Of a stretch of 64,000 nt of DNA, positions 26,933 through 34,557 are shown one piece after another. The first letter of the stretch is position 1. The number at the start of each line of letters is the position of its first letter. The stretch is from Candidatus Segatella albertsiae. GTDB lineage: Bacteria > Bacteroidota > Bacteroidia > Bacteroidales > Bacteroidaceae. Below the pieces are notes generated by a model that had not been told where the DNA came from, ran no database searches, and worked only from the letters and a program-made list of their open reading frames with translations. Both the position numbers and the translations under genes were made by a program. The stretch spans positions 13,905-77,904 of the forward strand of contig DKCU01000128.1 in assembly GCA_002451555.1 (NCBI GenBank), read 5' to 3'.

Positions 26933-26966
26933 CATAAATATTAGCTAATATAAATGAATTTGAAAT

Positions 26967-28202
26967 ATGAATCTTAAAATCCGATTGTCATTGATGAACT
27001 TCCTTGAATTTGCAGTATGGGGAGCTTATCTTACTTCTATGGGAACATATTTGGGTAGCATAGGTATGGCTTCCCAGATAGGTTGGTTTTACGCCGTTCA
27101 GGGCATTGTGTCTATCTTCATGCCTGCGTTAATGGGCATCGTTGCTGATAGATGGATTCCAGCACAGCGTCTGTTGGGCTATTGCCATCTTTTGGCAGCT
27201 ATCTTTATGTTTGGCGCAGCTTATTGTGGTTCTACGGGGCAATTGGATTGGGTGTTTTGGGTCTATACGTTGAGTGTTGCCTTCTATATGCCTACATTGG
27301 CATTGAGCAATTCCGTAGCTTACAACGGACTTACCAAGGCGGGGATGGATACCGTGAAGGATTTCCCTCCAATTCGTGTTTTTGGTACGGTCGGTTTCAT
27401 CTGTATGATGTGGCTCGTGGACTTGATGGGCTTTCAGCCTAATCAAAACCAGTTTGTCGCTTCGGGTGTCGTAAGCATCATCTTGTTCCTTTATTCCTTC
27501 ACTTTGCCTACTTGCCCTGTGAGTGGTAAGGAGGACAAGCAGAGTTTGGTGGATGCCTTTGGACTTCGTGCATTCATGCTCTTCAAGCAGAAGCGCATGG
27601 CCATCTTCTTCATTTTCTCGATGTTGTTGGGGGTCAGCTTGCAGATTACCAATGGCTTTGCCAATCCTTTCATCACATCGTTTGGAGCAGACCCTCAATA
27701 TGCAGGCACCTTTGGTGTCAATCATGCGAATATCTTGATCTCTCTCTCTCAGATTAGCGAGACTTGCTGTATCTTGCTCATTCCTTTCTTTATGAAGAGA
27801 TATGGCATCAAGAACGTTATGCTGATTGCGATGTTTGCCTGGGTGTTGCGTTTCGGTTTGTTTGGCGTGGGCAATCCGGGAAGTGGGGTTTGGATGTTCG
27901 TGCTTTCTATGATAGTATATGGTGTGGCATTCGATTTCTTTAATATCTCGGGCTCTTTGTTTGTTGACAAATCCACGGACCCGGCTTTGCGCTCCAGTGC
28001 CCAGGGATTGTTTATGTTGATGACTAATGGTATCGGTGCTACCGTGGGTACCCTTTCAGCCCAGGCTGTCGTAAATGCTTATACCGATGAGGCTGGCGTT
28101 ACGACTTGGGCACCTTGCTGGTTGATATTCGCTGCTTATGCTTTGGTAGTTGCGATACTTTTCGCTTTGATCTTCAGACCCAGGAAAGAAGACGTTAAAT
28201 AA
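26967..28202 (+). CDS. Nucleoside:H+ symporter (NupG/XapB-like MFS)
   Basis: A 411-residue inner-membrane protein with 12 membrane segments. 'MNFLEFAVWGAYLTSMGTYL' and 'GWFYAVQGIVSIFMPALMGI' are characteristic of the NupG family, as is 'FPPIRVFGTVGFICMMWLVD'. It probably imports nucleosides for salvage. It has its own promoter, and the next gene follows 19 bp later, so it heads a run that continues through rsmE. There is no nucleoside-catabolism gene beside it, so the substrate rests on family resemblance alone. Confidence 0.85.
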   Translation: MNLKIRLSLMNFLEFAVWGAYLTSMGTYLGSIGMASQIGWFYAVQGIVSIFMPALMGIVADRWIPAQRLLGYCHLLAAIFMFGAAYCGSTGQLDWVFWVYTLSVAFYMPTLALSNSVAYNGLTKAGMDTVKDFPPIRVFGTVGFICMMWLVDLMGFQPNQNQFVASGVVSIILFLYSFTLPTCPVSGKEDKQSLVDAFGLRAFMLFKQKRMAIFFIFSMLLGVSLQITNGFANPFITSFGADPQYAGTFGVNHANILISLSQISETCCILLIPFFMKRYGIKNVMLIAMFAWVLRFGLFGVGNPGSGVWMFVLSMIVYGVAFDFFNISGSLFVDKSTDPALRSSAQGLFMLMTNGIGATVGTLSAQAVVNAYTDEAGVTTWAPCWLIFAAYALVVAILFALIFRPRKEDVK

Positions 28203-28221
28203 TAATTACGGAGTTACAACT

Positions 28222-28788
28222 ATGGATAAAATCAAGTTAAAATTAATGGGGATTTCAGAAGTTGTAGGTATTGACGATATTTCATTGCTAGCTTTGGTTG
28301 ACGAGAATGAACATCGTCAATTGATAGTCACGTGTGATAAAGACATGACTAAGCAATTTAAGTTACGTATGATGCAAAGACCTGAGCTGAAACTACTCTA
28401 TCCAGAAGTTATGGATGCTTTGCTTCAGGACTATAATGTTCGTCAACTGGAAGTTGATATTGTCGGACATCAGGAGGGGGAATATATCACCCAGATTACC
28501 GACCTCTCAACGGGGGCGACTCATCCCGTGAGGTGCAGTGACGGAATCTTGTTCTCCATGGTTCATCATTGTCCGTTGTATATCACTACGCACTTGATGA
28601 TGACACAGTCTGTCTGCTATGAGCCTGGTTCTCCAAAGGTCGCTTTGCCTATCAACGTCTTGACGGATAAGATGCTCCAGATGTCGCTTGATAAGGCGAT
28701 AGAGCTGGAGAACTATGAGATGGCTTCCAACTTGCGTGACGAGCTGAATAGGCGTCATCATCATGATGACCAGAATAATAACCAATAA
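28222..28788 (+). CDS. Bifunctional nuclease-family protein with UVR motif (DUF151)
   Basis: A 188-residue protein. Residues ~1-135 form a DUF151/BFN domain ('LVDENEHRQLIVTCDKDMTK', 'MDALLQDYNVRQLEVDIVGH'), named after plant and mycobacterial proteins reported to cut DNA and RNA. Residues ~150-180 are a UvrB/UvrC-type motif ('LDKAIELENYEMASNLRDEL'), often used for protein contacts with repair or Clp factors. The tail is His/Asp/Asn rich (HHHDDQNNN). Nuclease activity is not established for Bacteroidetes members. It sits between the nucleoside transporter and rsmE, with 14 bp to the latter. Confidence 0.82.
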   Translation: MDKIKLKLMGISEVVGIDDISLLALVDENEHRQLIVTCDKDMTKQFKLRMMQRPELKLLYPEVMDALLQDYNVRQLEVDIVGHQEGEYITQITDLSTGATHPVRCSDGILFSMVHHCPLYITTHLMMTQSVCYEPGSPKVALPINVLTDKMLQMSLDKAIELENYEMASNLRDELNRRHHHDDQNNNQ

Positions 28789-28802
28789 TCGAGTGAATTT
28801 AG

Positions 28803-29528
28803 ATGAAAGAGACTAGATACTTTTATGTACCTGATGCCGGAGAGGTAAACGAAATGCCTCAGGAGGAAGCATTACACGCTTTGAGGGTCTTGCGCCTGAA
28901 GAGTGGGGATGACATCAATCTGATGGATGGCGTGGGAAATTTCTACCATGCTGTTGTGACATTGGCTGCCACTAAGCGATGTCTTTACGAAATTAAGGAG
29001 GTTTTGCCACAGCAGCCCGCTTGGAAGGGACATGTTCATTTGGCCATTGCTCCAACCAAGATGATGGATCGCATCGAGTGGATGGCTGAGAAAGCTACGG
29101 AAGTAGGCTTCGATGAGTTGTCCTTCTTGAACTGCAAGTTTTCTGAGCGGAAGAACTTGCGCACGGTCCGATTGGACAAGATTGTGGTTTCTGCTGTCAA
29201 GCAAAGTCATAAGGCTTGGAAACCTCTTGTCAATCAGATGGTTTCTTTCAAGGAGTTTATCAAGCAGCCTCGTTCTGGTAGAAAGTTTATTTGCCATTGT
29301 TATGAGGAATTTGAGAAGAAAGACTTGTTTGCTGAGTTGCAGAAGCCTTTCTCTGATGATGGTGACGTAACGATATTGATAGGACCGGAAGGCGATTTCT
29401 CTGTTGATGAAGTGAAAATGGCAATAGCCAACGGTTATGAGTCTGTCACCTTGGGCACTAGTCGGTTGCGTACGGAGACCGCTGGTCTCATGGCTGTATT
29501 TATGGCTAATGTATCGCGTCGTATATAA
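28803..29528 (+). CDS. rsmE: 16S rRNA (uracil1498-N3)-methyltransferase
   Basis: A 241-residue SPOUT-class enzyme that methylates N3 of U1498 in 16S rRNA. A PUA-like N-terminal domain ('EEALHALRVLRLKSGDDINL') leads into the knotted SAM-binding domain: 'IGPEGDFSVDEVKMA' and 'LGTSRLRTETAGLMAVF' are the conserved motifs (usually GPEGGF and LGxRILRTETA). It starts 14 bp after the upstream gene, so the two are cotranscribed. An 11-bp direct repeat (TCGCGTCGTAT) spans its stop codon at 29514-29524 and 29540-29550. Confidence 0.93.
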   Translation: MKETRYFYVPDAGEVNEMPQEEALHALRVLRLKSGDDINLMDGVGNFYHAVVTLAATKRCLYEIKEVLPQQPAWKGHVHLAIAPTKMMDRIEWMAEKATEVGFDELSFLNCKFSERKNLRTVRLDKIVVSAVKQSHKAWKPLVNQMVSFKEFIKQPRSGRKFICHCYEEFEKKDLFAELQKPFSDDGDVTILIGPEGDFSVDEVKMAIANGYESVTLGTSRLRTETAGLMAVFMANVSRRI

Positions 29529-29579
29529 TAAATTATGTGTCGCGTCGTATTTTGAAGTATTTTTTTTGAAAGGTACATG

Positions 29580-30956
29580 ATGAAAAAGTTGTATTTTAAA
29601 ATCATTTTTTCTGTAGTAGCAGTGTTTGGCTTTTTACTGACTTCTTGTTCGGGTTCAGATTACGTAGACGCCATACCTCATGGAAGTACTGCTCTTATTT
29701 CTATGGATATGGGTAAGATGGCTGATAGTCATCAGATTTCTGATAAGGCTGGTGTGTTGAAGTCGCTACTTCATGTCGATGATGTTTCTGATTGTGGAAT
29801 TGATGTCTCGCAGAAAGTTTATCTTTTCGAGACAGCCGATGGTAACCTAGGTCTTTGTGCCAAGGTATCTGAAGAGTCGGATTTGGAATCGTGGCTGAAT
29901 AATCTAGCTAAATCTCAACATATCTGTACGCCTGTAAGCGAACGTAAAGATATGAAGTTTTCTGTATTGAAAGATTCATGGCTCATAGGATTTTCCGATG
30001 AGTCTTTGTTGGTCATGGGACCTGTTGTCGCTGAAGCTCAGACTGATATGCAGAGGCAGATGATTAAATACTTGAAGGCAGACGAGGAACATGGCGTTAC
30101 AAGTTCTCCTTTGTTTGAGTGCTTGGACACCATTGCTTCTCCAATGGCTATGGTTGCACAGGCGCAGGCATTGCCTGAAAAGTTTGTTGCTCCTTTTACC
30201 TTAGGTGCTCCTAAGAATGCAGATGCTTCGCAGGTGGTGATTGCTGCCGAACTCAATATTTCTCATGGGATGTTGCGTATCAAGGGCGAAACGTTCTCGT
30301 TCAACAAGCAGATAGATGCAGCCTTGAAGGATGCTGCGAAGAATTATCGTCCTATTAAGGGAAAGTATATCACTTCCATGCCTAACGATGCTATGGCTGG
30401 TATCTTTATGAATGTGGAAGGTCGTAAGTTCTTGCCGATGATGCAGAGCAACAAGGGAATCCAGCAACTTTTGCTGGGTATCAATGCGGCCATCGACATG
30501 GACAATATCATCCGAAGTGTCAACGGGGACATGGCTATCATCATGCCTTCCTTCTCTGATTCTGACTTGAAGATGACTATGGCAGCACAATTGGCGCATG
30601 ATAAGTGGCTTGGCGATGTGGATTATTGGAAACAGTCTTGTCCACAAGGAGGCAAAATTGCGGATTGGGGTCACAATGCGTATTTCTATTCGGACGGTAA
30701 GACTTCTTTTTATTTTGGTGTGACAGATGACAAACAGTTCTATAGCGGAAGTGATGAATTGTTGGCTTCTTATTCCATCAAGGAGTCAAACCATCCTATT
30801 TCAGCTGACATCAGAAAAGAAATCGTTGGTCAAAAGCTGGCGATGGTCATTAATTTCGCCAAGTCAAGTTCTGGTAATGATGCCATGTCAGCGGTTACAA
30901 GTTTGCTGACACCTATATTCGGTAATTTGAATTCTATCGTTTATACATTAAAGTAA
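29580..30956 (+). CDS. DUF4836 family lipoprotein
   Basis: A 458-residue lipoprotein: the signal peptide ends in the lipobox 'LLTSCSGSD', so it is anchored to a membrane after cleavage before Cys. 'AIPHGSTALISMDMGKMADS' near the N-terminus is the DUF4836 hallmark. ATGs at 29577 and 29580 are adjacent; I use the second. The body alternates beta-rich 'cell-surface' segments with no enzyme motif. It precedes the ABC ATPase by 19 bp and probably shares its transcript, suggesting a role with that transporter. Confidence 0.8.
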   Translation: MKKLYFKIIFSVVAVFGFLLTSCSGSDYVDAIPHGSTALISMDMGKMADSHQISDKAGVLKSLLHVDDVSDCGIDVSQKVYLFETADGNLGLCAKVSEESDLESWLNNLAKSQHICTPVSERKDMKFSVLKDSWLIGFSDESLLVMGPVVAEAQTDMQRQMIKYLKADEEHGVTSSPLFECLDTIASPMAMVAQAQALPEKFVAPFTLGAPKNADASQVVIAAELNISHGMLRIKGETFSFNKQIDAALKDAAKNYRPIKGKYITSMPNDAMAGIFMNVEGRKFLPMMQSNKGIQQLLLGINAAIDMDNIIRSVNGDMAIIMPSFSDSDLKMTMAAQLAHDKWLGDVDYWKQSCPQGGKIADWGHNAYFYSDGKTSFYFGVTDDKQFYSGSDELLASYSIKESNHPISADIRKEIVGQKLAMVINFAKSSSGNDAMSAVTSLLTPIFGNLNSIVYTLK

Positions 30957-30975
30957 GGTAATTAAATTTATAATC

Positions 30976-31620
30976 ATGGAAACAATTAAGTTTCAGTCTG
31001 TGCTTCCAGAGGTCTTTGCCCAACGTGATGACTTGGATTCTGAAGTATGGAAACAAGATGTATCCTTTCAAAAAGGACATCTTTATTTGGTGGAAGCTGA
31101 TAGCGGCAAGGGCAAGAGTACCTTTTGCAGTTACATTTTAGGTTATCGGCATGACTATACCGGCCAGGTACTGTTTGATGGCGAGGAAACAGCCAATTAT
31201 AAGGTTAAGAATTGGGTGGAGATTCGAAGACGCCATATTAGCCATCTTTTCCAAGAGTTACGTCTCTTTCCTGAGCTGACTGCCATGGAAAATATTGAAA
31301 TCAAGAATAAGATGACAGGTTTCCAGTCTCGTGAACAAATCCTTGAGTGGTTTGACCGATTGGGTATCGCCGATAAGGTCGATGCTAAAATAGGACGAAT
31401 GTCCTTTGGACAGCAACAGCGTGTGGCGATGATTCGTTCTCTTTGTCAACCTTTCGACTTCATTTTGGCAGATGAGCCAATCAGTCACTTGGACGACAAC
31501 AATTCCCGCATCATGGGTGACATCATGATGACCGAAGCTAAACGACAGGGGGCTGGTGTCATTGTCACCAGCATCGGCAAGCATATGGATTTGTCATATG
31601 AGCAAATTGTCAGGTTGTGA
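30976..31620 (+). CDS. ABC transporter ATP-binding protein
   Basis: A 214-residue ATPase. The Walker A is 'DSGKGKSTFCSYIL', the Q-loop region is 'HLFQELRLFPELTAMENIEI', the signature is 'MSFGQQQRVAMIRSL' (LSGGQ variant) and the Walker B is 'FDFILADEPISHLDDNNSR'. All motifs for ATP hydrolysis are present. It resembles LolD/MacB-type ATPases that work with FtsX-like permeases. The permease lies 131 bp downstream, and the DUF4836 lipoprotein just upstream may be a partner. Substrate unknown. Confidence 0.88.
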   Translation: METIKFQSVLPEVFAQRDDLDSEVWKQDVSFQKGHLYLVEADSGKGKSTFCSYILGYRHDYTGQVLFDGEETANYKVKNWVEIRRRHISHLFQELRLFPELTAMENIEIKNKMTGFQSREQILEWFDRLGIADKVDAKIGRMSFGQQQRVAMIRSLCQPFDFILADEPISHLDDNNSRIMGDIMMTEAKRQGAGVIVTSIGKHMDLSYEQIVRL

Positions 31621-31751
31621 TACTGATCAACCTGAAAGGTTCTTGACATATCGCTAGATTTTTAGTCTAGATAATTAAATCTATTTAGTAGAATTTTTTA
31701 GAAAAAGGAATTATAAAAAATAGGAGTGCGCTTATGTAGCGTATGTTTTTT

Positions 31752-32951
31752 ATGAAATTAGTTTGGAAATTACTGCGACAGCACATTAGCATACCTCAGT
31801 TTGCTGGATTTGCCTTTGCCAATCTCTTTGGTATGTTGATAGTTCTCTTTGGTTTTCAGTTCTATCAGGATGTCTTGCCTGTCTTTACTCAGCAAGATAG
31901 TTTTATGAAAGCCGATTATCTGATTATGAGTAAGAAAATCGGTATGGGCAACACTATCAGTGGTAGAACAAACACTTTCTCTGCAGGTGAAATCGATGAT
32001 GTTTCTTCTCAGAAGTTTGTAAAGAAGATTGGTAAGTTTACTTCCACCGAATATAAGGTAGATGCTTCCATGGGAGTCAATGGGGTGAACGTACTCAACT
32101 CGGAATTGTTTTTTGAGAGTGTACCAGATGCTTTTGTTGATGTTCCTTTGAAGGATTGGACCTATCAGCCCGGTTCCCAGGAAGTTCCTATTATCTTGCC
32201 TCGTACCTATATCAATATGTATAACTTTGGTTTTGCCCAAAGTCATTCTTTGCCAAAGATTAGTGATGGCTTGATGGCTATGATAGACTTTCATATTTTC
32301 GTACAGGCTGGAGGAAAGAAAGAGCAGTTTAAGGGTAAGGTCATAGGCTTTTCTTCTAGGTTGAATACCATACTTGTTCCACAGGCTTTCATGGATTGGA
32401 GCAACAAGGAGTTTGCCCCTGATGACCATAGTGATCCTACACGATTGATTGTAGAGGTGGGAAATCCAGCTGACGAGAATATTTCCCAATATCTGGATGC
32501 CAATGGCTATGAGGTAGAGACGGACAAGCTTGATGCGGAGAAAACAACGTATTTCTTACGCATGATTGTCTCTATGGTGATGGTGATCGGTCTGATAATC
32601 TCTGTTCTAAGTTTCTACATTTTGATGTTGAGTATCTATCTCTTGGTGCAGAAGAACTCTTCGAAGTTGGAAAACTTATTGCTCATAGGATATAGTCCAT
32701 CCGATGTTTCTAAGCCATACCAGATTTTGACGATGGGATTGAATGTGTCAGTCTTGGTGATTGCTTGGGTCATCCTTTTCTTTGTCCGTGGTTATTACAT
32801 GGATTTCATCGAGGCTCTTTATCCTGACATCGAGGATGGTAGCTTGTTGCCTGCCATAGGCTTGGGGTTGGCATTGTTCTTTATCGTTTCTGTTCTTAAC
32901 GTTGTTGCCATCCGTCGTAAAGTGACGAAGATTTGGAAAAGAAAAGAATAA
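31752..32951 (+). CDS. ABC transporter permease, FtsX/MacB-like
   Basis: A 399-residue permease. One membrane segment lies near the N-terminus ('FAGFAFANLFGMLIVLFGFQ'), followed by a large extracytoplasmic region (~residues 45-265) and three C-terminal segments ('MIVSMVMVIGLIISVLSFYI', 'ILTMGLNVSVLVIAWVILFF', 'LPAIGLGLALFFIVSVLNVV'). This is the MacB/FtsX layout, used for mechanotransmission or lipoprotein release rather than small-molecule import. ATG 31752 is preferred to 31743 because MKLVWKLLRQHIS is a more typical start. It pairs with the ATPase at 30976. Confidence 0.8.
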   Translation: MKLVWKLLRQHISIPQFAGFAFANLFGMLIVLFGFQFYQDVLPVFTQQDSFMKADYLIMSKKIGMGNTISGRTNTFSAGEIDDVSSQKFVKKIGKFTSTEYKVDASMGVNGVNVLNSELFFESVPDAFVDVPLKDWTYQPGSQEVPIILPRTYINMYNFGFAQSHSLPKISDGLMAMIDFHIFVQAGGKKEQFKGKVIGFSSRLNTILVPQAFMDWSNKEFAPDDHSDPTRLIVEVGNPADENISQYLDANGYEVETDKLDAEKTTYFLRMIVSMVMVIGLIISVLSFYILMLSIYLLVQKNSSKLENLLLIGYSPSDVSKPYQILTMGLNVSVLVIAWVILFFVRGYYMDFIEALYPDIEDGSLLPAIGLGLALFFIVSVLNVVAIRRKVTKIWKRKE

Positions 32952-32981
32952 GCTTGTTGCTATTCTTAAAATATAATACAA

Positions 32982-33050
32982 AGAGGGTGTGTCATAAGTC
33001 CAGATTATAGCTGATTGCTTTTTCTGAGCGAATTTTATGATACACCCTCT
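32982..33050. terminator. Inverted repeat between convergent genes (terminator or tiny MITE)
   Basis: AGAGGGTGTGTCATAA (32982-32997) and TTATGATACACCCTCT (33035-33050) are 16-bp arms with one mismatch, 37 bp apart, followed by TTTTTG. It can terminate both converging genes. The left arm (15 bp) is identical to an isolated copy at 10298-10312, so it may be derived from the end of a mobile element. Confidence 0.65.
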
Positions 33051-33076
33051 TTTTGTTTTTTAACTGGTAGAATATA

Positions 33077-34411
33077 TTACTTTTTGCTATTCTTTTTATC
33101 TTTATGTGCCTCGAATAAATCCTTCTTCGGCATATTTGCCATATACTTTTGCCTAAGTTTCTCGAAGAACGCCATAGTGTCATTTGAAAAACCATGTCCT
33201 TTCCATGTTGATGTGTTGGTGATGAGAATCCAACATTGGTTGTCTGGGTATTTCAGGACAAGGGCGGATGTGCCCGATAGCGAACCTGTTCGAATCCATG
33301 GTTTTCCCTTGGCGGTGAAATTCCACCCCAGGGAGAAATTGTGGTCAGGTTGCTCTTGTGTCATCATGGCAACACTTTTGGCACTGATGATGTCTTTGAC
33401 ATGAGGCAATCCATCTATGGATGCAATGAGTCGTGACAGTTCTGCAGCTGAACCACACCAGGCTCCTGCTCCCTCTAATCGAGGAACGTCGTTCTCTCCG
33501 TAACAGCGTGGCACCATTCTGCCGCTATTGTTGTATTCCAATACATTCACCGAACCTTGGTGCATATAATACTTCACTTCGTTGGGTCGTTTGTCCTTGT
33601 AATATGTACCTGCGATGTGCATGTCGAAACAAGCAGCGGGATTCAGTACATATTTCTGCATGAAGTCTGCATATTTCATCCCCGATTTCTTGGTGATGAT
33701 TTCAGAGAGTATCATGTAGCCTAGATTTGAGTAGCATCTGCCTTGTCCTGGTGTATAACCCAACTTTCGTTTCAAAAGTATTCGAAGCAACGTCTTGTGA
33801 TCAGGCGGTGTGGTCAGATGGTTTTGCATGATGATGTAACGTGTGGAGAACATCGGGTCGCCAGCTCCATTGGTAAAACCAGCGTTGTGCCTAAGTAGTT
33901 GTTCTACTGTAATATCATAATACCTTGGGTCTTTGATGCTGTTGCTATAAGTCGTATCAGTCAATATACCCTTAGGACCGAAGACTTTGTCGCTTAGGCG
34001 TAACTTCTTCATCTCTTGCAACTTCATGATACCTACGGCAGTAATGAGTTTTGATACAGAGGCAAATCTCATTACCATGTTAGGTTCCATTTTGATACCT
34101 TTCTCTTTGTCTGCATATCCGAATCCTCGGGCGTAGAGTAGGGAGTCGTTGCGTGTGATGACAAGTTGCGCACCATTGATTTCCCAGCGTTTAAGATAAC
34201 GTTCCACTAAGGAGTCCATTTCATGGTATGCTCCTCCTTCGCTCATGCTGTTGCTGAGCGTGTCATTGAGATGCATCGGTGGCACGGTATCTTTTTTTTC
34301 TTCAAGTGGTGCAATGCCCTTGAAGCATCCACGAAACAGAAATGTGATAACTGCGCAAAGTATCAGGCAGCAAACGATTATGCGATTCTTTCTAAGTTTT
34401 CTTCTTTTCAT
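33077..34411 (-). CDS. Serine hydrolase of the beta-lactamase/PBP-like (class C) family
   Basis: A 444-residue protein with an N-terminal membrane anchor or signal (IIVCCLILCAVITFLFRG), so it acts in the periplasm. The catalytic serine is in 'RFASVSKLITAVGIMK' (SxxK), the Tyr motif is 'CYSNLGYMILSEI' (YxN), and the third motif lies near 'RTGSLSGTSALVL', where HxG/KTG is replaced by RTG/SGT. Relatives include EstB-type esterases and D-aminopeptidases; true cephalosporinase activity is not implied. The -7 promoter box ends only 5 bp before the ATG, so the message is probably leaderless. Confidence 0.85.
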   Translation of the reverse strand: MKRRKLRKNRIIVCCLILCAVITFLFRGCFKGIAPLEEKKDTVPPMHLNDTLSNSMSEGGAYHEMDSLVERYLKRWEINGAQLVITRNDSLLYARGFGYADKEKGIKMEPNMVMRFASVSKLITAVGIMKLQEMKKLRLSDKVFGPKGILTDTTYSNSIKDPRYYDITVEQLLRHNAGFTNGAGDPMFSTRYIIMQNHLTTPPDHKTLLRILLKRKLGYTPGQGRCYSNLGYMILSEIITKKSGMKYADFMQKYVLNPAACFDMHIAGTYYKDKRPNEVKYYMHQGSVNVLEYNNSGRMVPRCYGENDVPRLEGAGAWCGSAAELSRLIASIDGLPHVKDIISAKSVAMMTQEQPDHNFSLGWNFTAKGKPWIRTGSLSGTSALVLKYPDNQCWILITNTSTWKGHGFSNDTMAFFEKLRQKYMANMPKKDLFEAHKDKKNSKK

Positions 34412-34416
34412 GTATG

Positions 34417-34447
34417 CAAAGATAGTACAAAAAAGCCGAAGTGCAAA
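34417..34447 (-). promoter_or_regulatory. Promoter of the serine hydrolase inside a terminator
   Basis: On the minus strand TTTG (34447-34444), a 19-bp spacer and TATCTTTG (34424-34417). The -33 box is in the loop of the hairpin that ends the upstream helicase gene. With the ATG at 34411 the transcript should start at or next to the start codon. Confidence 0.65.
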
Positions 34448-34459
34448 ATTTCGGCTTTT
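34431..34459. terminator. Terminator after the PIF1-like helicase gene
   Basis: AAAAGCCGAA (34431-34440) pairs perfectly with TTCGGCTTTT (34450-34459). T-runs lie on both sides, so it works on either strand. Confidence 0.75.
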
Positions 34460-34557
34460 TTTTTATTACTAATTATTACTTTCTTGCAGTTTGCAAGCTT
34501 TATGATAAAGCATTGTCCTTTTTAGGGGATGGATTATATATTGCTGTAAGGTTGGAA

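Noticed and set aside
33290..33305. GTTCGAATCC, resembling a tRNA T-loop
   Set aside because: It lies inside the serine hydrolase coding sequence and no acceptor stem or anticodon arm fits around it.
33077..34411. Antibiotic-resistance beta-lactamase
   Set aside because: The SxxK and YxN motifs fit, but the third motif and the overall layout fit housekeeping serine hydrolases better; nothing in the context suggests resistance.
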